A DNA stretch of 64,000 nucleotides from Candidatus Hydrogenedentota bacterium (GTDB lineage Bacteria; Hydrogenedentota; Hydrogenedentia; Hydrogenedentales; JAGMZX01), in contig JAKQEQ010000042.1 in the NCBI GenBank assembly GCA_029556545.1, forward strand, positions 164,995 to 228,994, given 5' to 3'. This document shows, piece by piece, positions 50,640-60,481 of the stretch (within the stretch, counting starts at the first letter, position 1; each line of letters opens with the position of its first letter). The translations under genes and the position numbers were made by a program. Under the pieces are notes generated by a model. The model was not told the origin of the DNA. It searched no databases and saw only the letters and a list, made by a program, of their open reading frames with translations.

Positions 50640-51137
50640 ATGCGTCAAGAAGCCATGCCCGCCGCCGTCAGGCAATATGTCACGGTGATGCGTATCCTCG
50701 GCGTACTGTATGCCCTCGCCGGATGTGTCTTCTACTTCTTCCCCAAGCTCGTCTTCGCCGTGTTGAACATCCTGCCCAGCATGACGGCGTCCCTCGCGCC
50801 GCTACCCGGAAGTTCCGAACGGTTCTGGGTGCCGCTGGCCTTTTCGATGATGATTATGCTTTCGGCGCTGTCGTTCGCCGCCGCCGCCGCGCCCCACCAA
50901 CGCGGCTACGCCTGGATCCATATCCTCTCGAAATTGGTGTCAAGCCTCGGCTACTTCTACTACTTCCTGCACGAACGACCGGACGGCATGCCCGTCTTCG
51001 GGTATCTCGCCGGCGTCATTACGGACCTGCCCATCGCGCTATTCGTTCTGCTGATTACGCTGCGCGCCGCGATGGCCCCGCGCCGCGTCGCGGTCGAGGC
51101 GCCATCCGCGGATACGCCTGGGAACGGCGAGGACTAG
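50640..51137 (+). CDS. Small polytopic membrane protein
   Basis: 165 aa with four hydrophobic segments (about 20-40, 65-87, 92-110 and 120-145). Unknown family. The strong GAGGAGGG ribosome site sets the ATG at 50640. It is the first gene of a probable four-gene transcript ending with the GMC oxidoreductase, and could be a membrane anchor or electron-transfer partner; this is inference only. Confidence 0.75.
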   Translation: MRQEAMPAAVRQYVTVMRILGVLYALAGCVFYFFPKLVFAVLNILPSMTASLAPLPGSSERFWVPLAFSMMIMLSALSFAAAAAPHQRGYAWIHILSKLVSSLGYFYYFLHERPDGMPVFGYLAGVITDLPIALFVLLITLRAAMAPRRVAVEAPSADTPGNGED

Positions 51138-51142
51138 GCCAG

Positions 51143-52183
51143 ATGGTCTCGCGCGGCACGCTCGCTTCCGGAAACCGTCCGCTATGGAGCCCCGCTCTCG
51201 AGGGCCCGGGCCGGGGGTTCCAAGAAGTGTGGTACATGAAGCTCAACGACGCGGCCGCCAGCCGCGCGCTCTGGCTGCGTTTCACGATCCTCGTGCGGAG
51301 CGACGGATCGAAGCGCGTCGCCGAAACTTGGGCCATCGACTTCCATTGCGGCGAGGGCGGCGTCGCAAAGACCGCCCTCAAGCGCACCTGCCGTCTCGAC
51401 GCCTTTGTGCCCAACCCCCCGGGAGAAACACCGGGCTTTCATATCGGCGACTGCGCTTTCTCCGACAAAGCGACGCGCGGCGTGATTGAACGGGACGGAC
51501 ACGCGATACGCTGGGAACTGGAACTGCGCCCCGCCCGCGATCTTGCCTTCGATTTCGTGCCGGCGTCGATGGCGCGCGCGCGACTTATCAAGAACACGGC
51601 GCTGACCGTCTTCGAGGACCTCCGGTTCAGCGGCTGGAGCGAGGTGGACGGCGATCGCGTCGCGTGGCGCGACGCGCCCGGGATGCAGGGCCATCTCGCC
51701 GGGCCGAAAAACGGCCACTCGTGGGCGTGGGGGCACTGCAACCTGTTCACGGACGAGACGGGGCAGCCGGTGGATTGTATCTGGGACGGATTGACCGCGC
51801 GGGCGCGCCTCGGCGGCTCGCGCGCCACCCCGCCGATGACGAGCATGCTAATTCACTATGAGGGGCGCGCCTACCGGCTCAATCGATTTCGCCGCGCATT
51901 GCGCGCGCCGTCGCAATTCGACGTGGATGGCTGGCGTTTCGAAGCGGTCTTCGGCGCGGTCTCGTTTCACGGTCGCGTGCGCGCCGCGCGCGATCAATTC
52001 GCGGGCGTTACGTATGAAGACACGGACGGCAGCCTACTTTACTGCTATAACTCGAAGGTGTCGGACATGACCATCGAGGTGCGGCGCGACGACAGGATCG
52101 AGAAAACGCTTACGGCGATGGGAACAACGGCCTTCGAGATTGTCACGCGGGAACGCTGGGACGACGTGCCGTTGCTGATCTGA
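51143..52183 (+). CDS. Lipocalin/tocopherol-cyclase-like protein
   Basis: 346 aa, no clear signal peptide. The domain with GHSWAWGHCNLFTDETGQPVDCIWDGL and repeated beta strands resembles the AttH/hydroxyneurosporene-synthase/tocopherol-cyclase fold, which binds large hydrophobic molecules. It starts 5 bp after the membrane protein gene and is followed 14 bp later by the 158-aa gene. The context suggests handling of a hydrophobic alcohol or lipid for the GMC oxidoreductase. The family call is tentative. Confidence 0.65.
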   Translation: MVSRGTLASGNRPLWSPALEGPGRGFQEVWYMKLNDAAASRALWLRFTILVRSDGSKRVAETWAIDFHCGEGGVAKTALKRTCRLDAFVPNPPGETPGFHIGDCAFSDKATRGVIERDGHAIRWELELRPARDLAFDFVPASMARARLIKNTALTVFEDLRFSGWSEVDGDRVAWRDAPGMQGHLAGPKNGHSWAWGHCNLFTDETGQPVDCIWDGLTARARLGGSRATPPMTSMLIHYEGRAYRLNRFRRALRAPSQFDVDGWRFEAVFGAVSFHGRVRAARDQFAGVTYEDTDGSLLYCYNSKVSDMTIEVRRDDRIEKTLTAMGTTAFEIVTRERWDDVPLLI

Positions 52184-52197
52184 GGGGAGCACACGAT

Positions 52198-52674
52198 ATG
52201 AATGAAGTACCCGCCGCGACGCGGCCCGCTCTCTCGCGGAGCGCGCGCCGCACTCTCGAAGCGTTCATCGTCACTCTCGTGGCGAACGACCGCGACTTGC
52301 TGGACCGGGCGGACATGAAGGGCGTGCTCGACCGCGCCGACGCGGCAGTCGGGCACTTCCCGCCGGTGTTCCGCTTCGCGCTTCGGGCCGCGCTGTTCGC
52401 TTTCGAGTATCTGCCCTGTCTCCTTGCGCGAAAAATCATGCCCTTCCGGCGGCTGCCTTTGGAAAAGCGCATCGTGTACGCGGAGACCTGGGCCTACCAT
52501 CGCATCAGTCTCCCGAGAACCCTGTTCAAGCTCTTCCGGTTCCTCGCCGTCACGAGCCTCATGCAAGACCCCGAACTCGTCGTATACACCGGCTACGCCC
52601 CCGCCCTCGAGCACCGGCTCACGCGCCCGAAGGACAACGACGAGGTCTCTTGCGGTCAAGGAGTCGCACCATGA
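52198..52674 (+). CDS. Small companion protein of the GMC oxidoreductase
   Basis: 158 aa. Segments such as FPPVFRFALRAALFAFEYLP and RLPLEKRIVYAETWAYHRISLPRTLFKLF resemble the N-terminal accessory domain found fused to, or encoded before, bacterial long-chain-alcohol GMC oxidases and gluconate-dehydrogenase-type subunits. No signal peptide. The stop overlaps the ATG of the GMC gene (ATGA), implying a 1:1 complex. The function of such subunits is not defined. Confidence 0.72.
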   Translation: MNEVPAATRPALSRSARRTLEAFIVTLVANDRDLLDRADMKGVLDRADAAVGHFPPVFRFALRAALFAFEYLPCLLARKIMPFRRLPLEKRIVYAETWAYHRISLPRTLFKLFRFLAVTSLMQDPELVVYTGYAPALEHRLTRPKDNDEVSCGQGVAP

Positions 52675-54191
52675 CGCAACCCGAGGGCATCCCGATGGAC
52701 GCGGCCCACCTGCACGCCGATGTGGACGCCGCCTTCGACGCCGTCGTCGTGGGCTCGGGCGCGGGTGGCGCCGTCATTGCCAAGGAACTGGCCGAAGGCG
52801 GTCGGCGCGTGGCGATCGTCGAGGAAGGCGGCTATCACGCCGTCCATCGCGATCCGCCGTTTGCTTCGTTCGCCCGGCTTTATCGTGATTGCGGCTTCAG
52901 CGGCACGCTGGGGCGGCCTGCAGTCCTCACACCAATGGGCAGGTGCTTCGGCGGCACGACAACCATCAACTCGGGCACGTGTTTCCGCACGCCCGAGAGC
53001 GTCATCGCGCGCTGGCGCGACGAACTGGGCCTTGCCGAAATCGACCATGCCGCCCTCGACCGCGCCTTCGACCGGGTCGAGCACGAGATCAACGTAACCG
53101 TGACGGACCTGCGCATCATGAGCCGCGGCAACCGGATCGTGCATGAATTGCTCGAACGCGAGGGACTCCACGGCGCGCCGCTGCGCCGCAACGTGCGCGA
53201 TTGCGAGGGTTGCGGCGCGTGCTGTTACGGCTGCACCTCGGGCGCAAAGCAGAGCATGGACCGCTGCTACCTGCCAAAGGCGCTGCGCGCGGGCGCGACG
53301 GCCTACGTCCGCGCGCGGGCCGAGCGCATCCTGTGCGACGCTGCAGGCCGGGCCGCGGGCATCGAGGCCGTCGCAAACGGCGTTTCGGGGCGGCGATTAA
53401 CCTTCCGCGCGCCCGTTGTGATTCTTGCCTGCGGCTCGTTGCTCACACCGCAACTGCTCCGTCGCAACGGCGTCGCGCGCGGCAACCCGCATCTGGGCCG
53501 CCACCTTACGTTGCACCCCGCCACCAAGGTCTACGCGGAATTCGAGGAGCGCGTCGAGGACTGGAAAGGAGTGCCGCAATCCTACTCGTATGACGGGCTG
53601 CGCGACGACGGCATCAAGTTCGAGGGGGCGAGTATGCCGCCGGAACTGGGCGCGGTAGCCATGCCCCTTGTCGGCGAAGAAATGGCCCATTTCCTCAAGC
53701 GGTACGCGCACATCGCGTCTTTCGGCATGATGATCAGCGACACCGCCGAGGGCCGCATGACGCGCGTGCCGGGCTACGGTTATGTGTTCCGCTATTCGCT
53801 GACTGAACTCGACCTCGCGCGGCTTCGTCGGGGCATCGCGTTCCTCGCGCGGCTGTACCTCAAACACGGCGCGCTCGCGGCTTACCCGATGATGGCGCGA
53901 CAGGGGAGCGTGTTCCGCGGTCTCGACGACGTGGACCGCTTCGAGCGCGCGCCGTTGCGCGCCTCGGAAGTCGAGGTCATGGCGTTTCACCCGTTGGGCA
54001 CCTGCCGCATGGCGGCGTCTCCCGCGGGCGGCGTCTGCGACCAGGAACATCAGGTATTCGGCGCGCCGGGCCTGTATGTTTGCGACGGGAGTGTCGTGCC
54101 GACCGCGCTCGGGGTGAACCCGCAAGTGACGATCATGGCGATGGCCACCCGCTTCGCCGAACGCCTGCTCGACCGCGAACTCGGTAACTGA
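52671..54191 (+). CDS. GMC-family FAD oxidoreductase
   Basis: 506 aa. The FAD-binding GSGAGGAVIAKELAEGGRRV is near residue 30. A Cys-rich stretch (CEGCGACCYGC) lies at about 182-192, common in this bacterial branch. The C-terminal GMC_oxred_C has AFHPLGTCRMA and GVNPQVTIMAMA; His in HPLGT is the catalytic base. ATG 52671 has AAGGAG upstream. Oxidises an alcohol, possibly a long-chain one, passing electrons to a membrane partner. The companion gene overlaps its start. Confidence 0.9.
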   Translation: MTQPEGIPMDAAHLHADVDAAFDAVVVGSGAGGAVIAKELAEGGRRVAIVEEGGYHAVHRDPPFASFARLYRDCGFSGTLGRPAVLTPMGRCFGGTTTINSGTCFRTPESVIARWRDELGLAEIDHAALDRAFDRVEHEINVTVTDLRIMSRGNRIVHELLEREGLHGAPLRRNVRDCEGCGACCYGCTSGAKQSMDRCYLPKALRAGATAYVRARAERILCDAAGRAAGIEAVANGVSGRRLTFRAPVVILACGSLLTPQLLRRNGVARGNPHLGRHLTLHPATKVYAEFEERVEDWKGVPQSYSYDGLRDDGIKFEGASMPPELGAVAMPLVGEEMAHFLKRYAHIASFGMMISDTAEGRMTRVPGYGYVFRYSLTELDLARLRRGIAFLARLYLKHGALAAYPMMARQGSVFRGLDDVDRFERAPLRASEVEVMAFHPLGTCRMAASPAGGVCDQEHQVFGAPGLYVCDGSVVPTALGVNPQVTIMAMATRFAERLLDRELGN

Positions 54192-54192
54192 T

Positions 54193-54246
54193 CATACTCA
54201 CACTCATACTCGCACTCGCACTCGTGTTCGTAATCGTAATCGTAAT
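54193..54246. repeat. 6-bp-period simple repeat
   Basis: Nine consecutive 6-bp units: CATACT, CACACT, CATACT, CGCACT twice, CGTGTT, CGTAAT three times. They lie right after the GMC stop codon, between convergent genes. A shorter CGTACT pair lies at 2883-2894. Confidence 0.8.
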
Positions 54247-54281
54247 CGATCCCCCCTCCCCGCGCGCAGCGAAGCCGACGC

Positions 54282-56195
54282 TTACGCGCCGTCCACGAAT
54301 TCGAGTAGGTCCACGCGATCCTCGCCGGAGCCCAGTGCGGCGCGAGGCAGTACGAATTCCCGGATCAGGCGAAACCGCGCCGTGTCCGCCCGCCACTGCC
54401 GGAACATGGGAACCAGCGCACTCCGGAGTGTATCAGATTCATCGAGGAAGGCCCACGGAATCAGTACGTAGCGGATACCGCGCGCGCGCAGCCAGTCTAA
54501 TTGACGTTCCGTTTCGAGGCGCGCCAAATCAAGCATCGCCCCGTGGTTCTGGAACGTCGGACCATTAAGGTAATACACGCGCGGGTCCGGCGTCAGGATG
54601 ATCGCGCCGTCGTCCAGGTACTTGTTTGCGTATTCGAAGACGGGGTACCGCTCGATGCGATCGCGTAGGTGAGCCTCGCGCGTCTGGCCGCCGAGGAAGA
54701 CCGGTATCTTGACGTGGATGGCGACCGCGTGGAGCGCCAAGCCGTATGCAAAGGCGAACACGAGCAGCGCGGCGACACCCTTCCGCATCCATTGCGCGCG
54801 GTTCGTCATCACCGCCGCGACAACCATCATGGGCGTGAAGAACGGAAGGAGGCACCGCGCACAACGCTGGATGAAGAAGAGGAATACGCCACCCGCGACG
54901 CTGAACGCGCCGAGCGTCCGCGCGCGCCGGCCTCCGAGGATCAACCCCGGCACGCCCAGCGCCAGCACCACGCTGCCGGGCGATTTCGTCCAGCCGTCGT
55001 AGAGGTGCGGCCGCATGATGATGTCCCACGGAAAACGAAGGAAGGCGACGAGCCCTGTGCCGCCGGCGGCGCGGACCGATTCGTGCCCGCCGAGGGCCAT
55101 CAGGTCGACGTGCTCGATGCCTTGTGTCGGAAACAGGGACGGAAGAAGCGGAAATACGGGATTGCCCACGGTAAGGGCGCTGCGCAGCAGCCACGGCAGC
55201 GCCGCTAACACCGCAATCCCGCTGAAGAGAGCCGTTGCGCGCAGCCTCGCGCCGCGACTGCCCGCCAGTACGCCCACGCCCAGCAGTAGACACACGAGAA
55301 ACCCCGTGTGGCGCACGCCGCACGCGCTTCCCGCCAGCGCGGCGCTCAGAACCAGCGGCGCGAATCCGCGGCCCGGGAGCACACTGCTCCCTCTCCCCGA
55401 GGGTGAGGGTTGCGGTGAGGGTTGGAGAAGCGGTGATGAATCAGAGGCGGCATGCCCATGCCGCGCCCCCTCGAACCATGCGACCAGCGCGGCCAGCGAC
55501 GCGGTCGTCAACGCGGTAAAGCCCAGGTCGATGGCCACTTCGCCCGCCTGATCCATGAAGACGGGGGCCGTGGCCAGCAGCGCGGCGGCGGCAAGGCCGC
55601 AGCGCGGTCCTTCGATGCGTTTGCCCAGAACATACACGGCGAGGCACGCCAACGCGGCGAAGGTCCAGTTCAACAACGTGACGGCCTGTTCGCCCGCGCT
55701 TGCGTACGCAATCGCGTACAGGCTGTACAGCAGATGCGGATACCCGGAGTACACGTTGCCGGGAAGCACGATCATACGCCCCTCGCGCGCGTACGCGGCC
55801 GGCAGCGCAAGATGCGCCACACTCGCGTCCCGACTCGTGACCGGCGCCAGCGCCGAGATCAGCGCAAGCAGCAGCGAGCCGGCAATGGCCGCCAGGCAGG
55901 CGTAATCAAAGAGGCGCAACGGCGCGCGCGACGGTGTCTCGCCTCCGGCGGCGGCCCGGGTCCGTGTCCGCGCACCGCGCAATTCCCAAAGCAAACCCAA
56001 CGCGGCGATAAGATAAAGCGCGGTCGCCGCCAGCGACAGCGAGTAACTGCCTAACCCAATCGCGAGCACGGCACAGAGGCCAAACCCGACAAGCAAGCGA
56101 TAGAGCCAGCCTTCGAGGTCCGCGACGAGGCCGAGGGGGCGCGTCGCGAACGTTCCCAGTACGGCCGCCGCCGCTATGAGGGCAGGATAGACCAT
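54282..56195 (-). CDS. Polytopic membrane glycosyltransferase-like protein (GT39/ArnT-type)
   Basis: 637 aa with at least ten membrane helices. The first periplasmic loop has SRDASVAHLALPAAYAREGRM with the acidic residue typical of GT-C enzymes (TSRDA), and GIRYVLIPW at the C-terminus. A low-complexity PSPQPSPSGRGSS stretch (about residues 250-270) is encoded by a GAGGGTGAGGG-type intergenic repeat that has entered the coding frame. The ATG at 56195 is followed by a typical first helix (YPALIAAAAVLGTFA). Probably transfers a sugar from a polyprenyl carrier; no partner is nearby. Confidence 0.85.
   Translation of the reverse strand: MVYPALIAAAAVLGTFATRPLGLVADLEGWLYRLLVGFGLCAVLAIGLGSYSLSLAATALYLIAALGLLWELRGARTRTRAAAGGETPSRAPLRLFDYACLAAIAGSLLLALISALAPVTSRDASVAHLALPAAYAREGRMIVLPGNVYSGYPHLLYSLYAIAYASAGEQAVTLLNWTFAALACLAVYVLGKRIEGPRCGLAAAALLATAPVFMDQAGEVAIDLGFTALTTASLAALVAWFEGARHGHAASDSSPLLQPSPQPSPSGRGSSVLPGRGFAPLVLSAALAGSACGVRHTGFLVCLLLGVGVLAGSRGARLRATALFSGIAVLAALPWLLRSALTVGNPVFPLLPSLFPTQGIEHVDLMALGGHESVRAAGGTGLVAFLRFPWDIIMRPHLYDGWTKSPGSVVLALGVPGLILGGRRARTLGAFSVAGGVFLFFIQRCARCLLPFFTPMMVVAAVMTNRAQWMRKGVAALLVFAFAYGLALHAVAIHVKIPVFLGGQTREAHLRDRIERYPVFEYANKYLDDGAIILTPDPRVYYLNGPTFQNHGAMLDLARLETERQLDWLRARGIRYVLIPWAFLDESDTLRSALVPMFRQWRADTARFRLIREFVLPRAALGSGEDRVDLLEFVDGA
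55387..55427. repeat. Dispersed CCCTCTCCC-type repeat inside a coding region
   Basis: CTCCCTCTCCCCGAGGGTGA with following GGGTTGCGGTGAGGGTT resembles the palindrome CCCTCTCCCTCGGGGAGAGG near 31121 and is typical of intergenic REP-like elements. Here it lies in frame within the membrane glycosyltransferase gene. Confidence 0.7.
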
Positions 56196-56429
56196 CGTGT
56201 TACAAGTCGCCCCGCTCCTTAACGTGGCCGCACGATAGCATGGGCTGGCGGGGGAATGCATGCACCGCAATGAATCGAGGACAAACAGCGCTCATTCACG
56301 GAATGATGCAATACGGCCTTCCCGCTCGTACCCTCGGAACTCCCCCCGCGCCTGTCCGCGGCCACCCGTATCTCCGGGCTCTTGGGGACGCACCTATCCG
56401 GCAGTGCGATTCCCGGGAACGCGTATGCG

Positions 56430-58190
56430 CTACTGGTTCAGGCTCCACTCGACGAAGGCCTTCAACTCGCGCGCGCGGGTCGGGTGCCGCATCTTACGCA
56501 GGGCCTTGGCCTCGATCTGGCGCACGCGCTCGCGGGTAACGTTGAATACGCTGCCGACCTCCTCGAGCGTGCGCGGATACCCGTCGCCGAGCCCGAAGCG
56601 CAGCCGCAAGACCTTTTCCTCCCGTTCGGTCAGCGTGCCGAGCACCTCCGACAACTTCTCCTGAAAAACGCTGAAGGCGGTCGAATTCGCCGGATTCTCC
56701 GCGCTCTTGTCCTCGATGAAGTCCCCGAAGCTCGAATCGCCCTCGTCGCCCACGGGCGTTTCGAGGCTGATGGCCTCCTGCGCGATCTTGAGGATGGACC
56801 GCACCTTGTCGGAGGACATCTCCATCGTGTCCGCGATTTCCTCGGGGCTGGGCTCGCGACCGAGTTCCTGCACCATGCGCCGGCTCGTGCGCACCAGCTT
56901 GTTGATGCTCTCGATCATGTGAACCGGGATGCGGATCGTGCGCGCCTGATCGGCGATCGATCGCGTGATGGCCTGCCGAATCTACCACGTCGCGTACGTG
57001 CTGAACTTGTAGCCCCGCTGATACTCGAACTTGTCGACGGCCTTCATCAGGCCGATGTTACCCTCCTGGATCAAGTCAAGGAAGGACATGCCCCGGTTCG
57101 TGTATTTCTTGCCGATGCTGACGACGAGGCGGAGATTCGCCTCGACCAGCTCCATCTTGGCCTTGTAGATTTTCTCTTCTTTCGCTTTAATCGTGTCGAT
57201 AAGGGCGTTGATCTCGTCCGTGCCGAGCTTGGCGTCCGCCTCGATCTGCTCGATACGGCGCAAAGCAAGCTGCAGCCGCCGCTCCGCGTCCAGCAGGGCG
57301 TCCTTGTCCACGCCAATCTTTCGCGCCGCCGCGGGCGAACGGCGCACCTGGACCGCCATCTTGTGCACCTCGTTCCGCCCAAAGCCGATCTCGCGCTCGA
57401 CCCGGTCGATCTCGTCGCGCGCGGCGTGGATGCGCCGGCGCAGCCCCTTGATCTTGCGGGCGATCTTCATGACCTCCTTGGGCTTCAGGGTGAACTGCCG
57501 CACGATCTCGACCTGCTGCGTGCGATACGCGTCGATGCGCTTCCGGATGTTGTCGCGGCTCTTGCGCGACAGGCGCGATCGGCGCTGCCGCTTCTCCTGC
57601 GCCTCGATTAGGACGTCGAAGCTGCCGATCTTCTCCATAAGTTCCGGCAGGCGTTTTACGAACTGATGCTGCTCGCGCAGGTCCTCGACATCGGTGATCT
57701 GCGCGAAATTGAGACGCCCCGCCAACAGGCGCGCCGCGATCATGGTAACTTCTTTCAGAGTGTACGGCGTGTGCAGCAGGACCTCGATCAGTTCCTGCTC
57801 GGCCGCCTCGATACGCTTCGCGATCGCGACCTCCTGGTCCTTCGTCAGCAACGGCACGCGCCCCATCTCGCGCAGGTACATACGCACCGGGTCGTCGGCT
57901 CGTTCGAGGCGGCTGTGCGCCGCCTCCCGCTTCAGTTCCTGCTTGCGCGCCTGCGCCGCTCGTTTCTTCTCCTGCTCCTGCGACTCGGTGTCGATCTTGA
58001 ATTCATCGACCACCTCGACGTTCATGTCGCTGAGCGCGACCATGACCTCGTCGAAATCCTCGACAGAAGCATCCTCGGGCAGCATGTCCCCCAGTTCGTC
58101 GTAAGTGACCTTGCCCTTCTTCCGCGCTTCCTCGAGGGCCTTGCGCGTCTTCTCCGACTCGATTACCTTGGATTTCGTCGTTACCGCCAT
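56430..58190 (-). CDS. rpoD: Primary sigma factor RpoD, interrupted by an in-frame TAG
   Basis: Housekeeping sigma-70 of 586 codons. Region 1.1-like N-terminus, region 1.2 ([30 protein letters not shown]), the non-conserved insert, region 2 ([20 protein letters not shown] ... [13 protein letters not shown]), then regions 3 and 4 ([12 protein letters not shown] ... [35 protein letters not shown]). Codon 403 (56982-56984) is TAG where the family has the second Trp of YATWWIRQA. Upstream and downstream frames are identical and intact. ATG 58190 has AGGAAG upstream. dnaG precedes it in one operon, promoter at 60219-60247. A sequencing/assembly error, a true nonsense allele or readthrough are all possible. 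Confidence 0.93.
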
Positions 58191-58320
58191 AAGTCTTCCT
58201 GCCTGAATTATGCCGTTGCCGTCACCGTTGACTGTCTCTAGCGTCGTCTTTCGCATCTCTCTAGAACCACGCAATATGCACTCCCGCGCGCCCCGAGAGG
58301 CGCGAGAGAGAACGATCTCC

Positions 58321-60084
58321 CTAAGCGGCCCCCATCTTGTCGCGAAGCTCGCGCTCGACCCCGACCTTCTCCTCTAATAACGCCATTACGCGATCCTGGT
58401 CGTGCGCCCGCTCCGCTTCGCGGATCGCCGCCTGCAACGCTTCGGCCCGAGCAGTAAGCGCGTTCTTCTGAATTCCTGTGATTCGTCCTTTCACAATGCT
58501 CTCGGCTGACGCGCCGCGCGGCGGCTCCGAGGTGGCCGCGGCGGAATATAAGACCCCCGCCATACTATTCCCAAGAACATGGCCAAGTTCCTCGAATCCG
58601 GCTTCCGTTTTCAGTATGCGGGCCAGCACATCCCTCACAGGATCCCCCTCAAGGGGTATGCTCTGTAACGCTTCCCGGACCTGATCGCGAAGCGGCTCAC
58701 TGTGCAGCAACGCCGCGATAAAGTCAACATCGTCCTTCCGCGGCCGGAACGCGGGATCCGTCTTCTGGACCGGCGCCGGGCGATCGCTGGTCCGCCGCGA
58801 TCGCTCAAATTCGCCTCGAAAAGACCATTCATTCAGACCCAACTCCCGGGCGCCACGTTTCAGATACTCATCCAGACGCAACTGGTCCTCGATGTACCGC
58901 AGCACCGCGAAGAGGTCCCGCGCCACCGCTGACTTGCCCTCGATGGTCCGCAGCCGATTCTCATTCATGCGCACGAAGAACGTGACAAAATCAGGCGCTT
59001 CCTCGATACGCCCGAGAAACGCCTCGGGGCCGGCCTCGCGGATGAAATCATCCGGGTCCTGCCCGCTCGGCAGGGCGGTGGCGCGCACCTGCAGCCCGGC
59101 GGCGACCAGGACACCGATTCCGCGCAGGGCAGCCTGAATGCCAGCCGCGTCGCCGTCGTAAACGACGACCACTTCGGGCACGTAGCGGCGCATCAAGGCG
59201 GCTTGCTCCGAGGTCAGGGCGGTGCCGCACGTGGCGACTACGTGTTCGATGCCGGCGTCGAAACAACGCAGCAAATCCATGTAACCTTCGACCAGCAACG
59301 CGCGGCTCTCGCGGCGCAACGCCTCGCGCGCCTCATGCAGACCGTAGAGGACTCGACTCTTCTTGTAGATTAACGTTTCAGGCGAGTTGATGTATTTCGC
59401 CTCGCCGCTTTCGAGAGCGCGACCGCCGAACGCCACCGTGTTCCCCGTTACATCGCGAATCGGAAACATCAGCCGATCCCGGAAGGCGTCGTACCACGAG
59501 CCGCGGTCGCCGTGCTTGAACAAGCCGGACGCCTCGATAATGTCCTGGGCAAAGGGTTTCTTCCGCGCGGCATCGAGCAGGCTTGACCACCCCTGCGGCG
59601 CGTAGCCAAGGCCGAAGCGCTCGGCCGTGGCGCTCTTCAACTGTCGCGTCTGTAAGTAGTGGCGGCCACGGCTGCCCTGGAGCGGATTGCCCAGTGTTTC
59701 CCGGAAGTAGTGTTCGGCGAACCGGCACAGTTCGAGCGTCCGCGTGCGCAACAAGTCGGACCTCGGGTCCGCTTCCTTGAACGCCGGCAGCCGCACGCCG
59801 CCCCGGTCGGCAAGTTTCCGCAGACCTTCGATGAAGCTCAGGCCTTCATATTCCATCAGGAACGACAGCGCGTCGCCGCCTTTGCCGCAACCGAAGCAGT
59901 GGTACATCTGCCGGTCCCGGCTTACCACAAAAGACGGCGTCTTCTCCGTATGAAACGGGCACAGCGCCTTGAATCGCGACCCCGCCGGCTTCAGTTCCAG
60001 ATAGCCGCCGATCACGTCGACGATGTCGACCGCCGCGAGTACTTCCGCGATGTGATCGCGATTATACTTCTGGGCACCCGCCAT
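58321..60084 (-). CDS. dnaG: DNA primase
   Basis: 587 aa. The CHC2 zinc-binding domain ([11 protein letters not shown] ... [11 protein letters not shown]) is at about 42-70. The catalytic TOPRIM domain has [11 protein letters not shown] and [16 protein letters not shown]. The C-terminal helicase-binding domain (about 440-587) is shorter and divergent, as usual. Primes DNA replication. It is the first gene of dnaG-rpoD, the classical macromolecular synthesis order, with 130 bp before rpoD. ATG at 60084 has GGGTG as a weak ribosome site. Confidence 0.97.
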   Translation of the reverse strand: MAGAQKYNRDHIAEVLAAVDIVDVIGGYLELKPAGSRFKALCPFHTEKTPSFVVSRDRQMYHCFGCGKGGDALSFLMEYEGLSFIEGLRKLADRGGVRLPAFKEADPRSDLLRTRTLELCRFAEHYFRETLGNPLQGSRGRHYLQTRQLKSATAERFGLGYAPQGWSSLLDAARKKPFAQDIIEASGLFKHGDRGSWYDAFRDRLMFPIRDVTGNTVAFGGRALESGEAKYINSPETLIYKKSRVLYGLHEAREALRRESRALLVEGYMDLLRCFDAGIEHVVATCGTALTSEQAALMRRYVPEVVVVYDGDAAGIQAALRGIGVLVAAGLQVRATALPSGQDPDDFIREAGPEAFLGRIEEAPDFVTFFVRMNENRLRTIEGKSAVARDLFAVLRYIEDQLRLDEYLKRGARELGLNEWSFRGEFERSRRTSDRPAPVQKTDPAFRPRKDDVDFIAALLHSEPLRDQVREALQSIPLEGDPVRDVLARILKTEAGFEELGHVLGNSMAGVLYSAAATSEPPRGASAESIVKGRITGIQKNALTARAEALQAAIREAERAHDQDRVMALLEEKVGVERELRDKMGAA

Positions 60085-60218
60085 GATTCACCCAAAAAAC
60101 AAGTTGCCCCGCGCAAGTCGTTGTGTTAGAACCGATTTACGCCCTGTCGCGCGACTATGCGCTGTGGAAAATCCATGCGTAGGCATAGACCTCCCCTCGG
60201 GGGTGTCAAGACACGCGA

Positions 60219-60247
60219 ATTCTAACACCTTGCGCGCGCTGTGTCAA
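60219..60247 (-). promoter_or_regulatory. Sigma-70 promoter of dnaG-rpoD
   Basis: On the minus strand TTGACA (60242-60247), 17-bp spacer, TAGAAT (60219-60224, 5 of 6), about 135 bp before the dnaG ATG. A second TTGACA lies nearer the gene but has no good -10. The rest of the 60085-60481 gap holds no gene. Confidence 0.7.
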
Positions 60248-60481
60248 GTGTGCATCGGGCGCGCGACCGACCGCACCGTGAATCACCGCGACGGCGAGAC
60301 TGGTCCAATCGTCGACACGGCGGACCCGCCCCGGACGCCGAAGAACTGGCCGGACCGCTGTTCCGTGGCCTATAGTAACGCTTTCTCGCGTGTTACGGGA
60401 AACGACCGCGCGTGGCGCCGGCGGCCCGTTGTGAACGGGGCGAGCGCGGCGCGAGCGTCGAAACAGGGAGCAGTGCGGCAA

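Noticed and set aside
56982..56984. TAG in rpoD read as a reassigned sense codon (general recoding or pyrrolysine)
   Set aside because: TAG ends several other genes in this window at the expected lengths, and Pyl at a conserved Trp would be without precedent.
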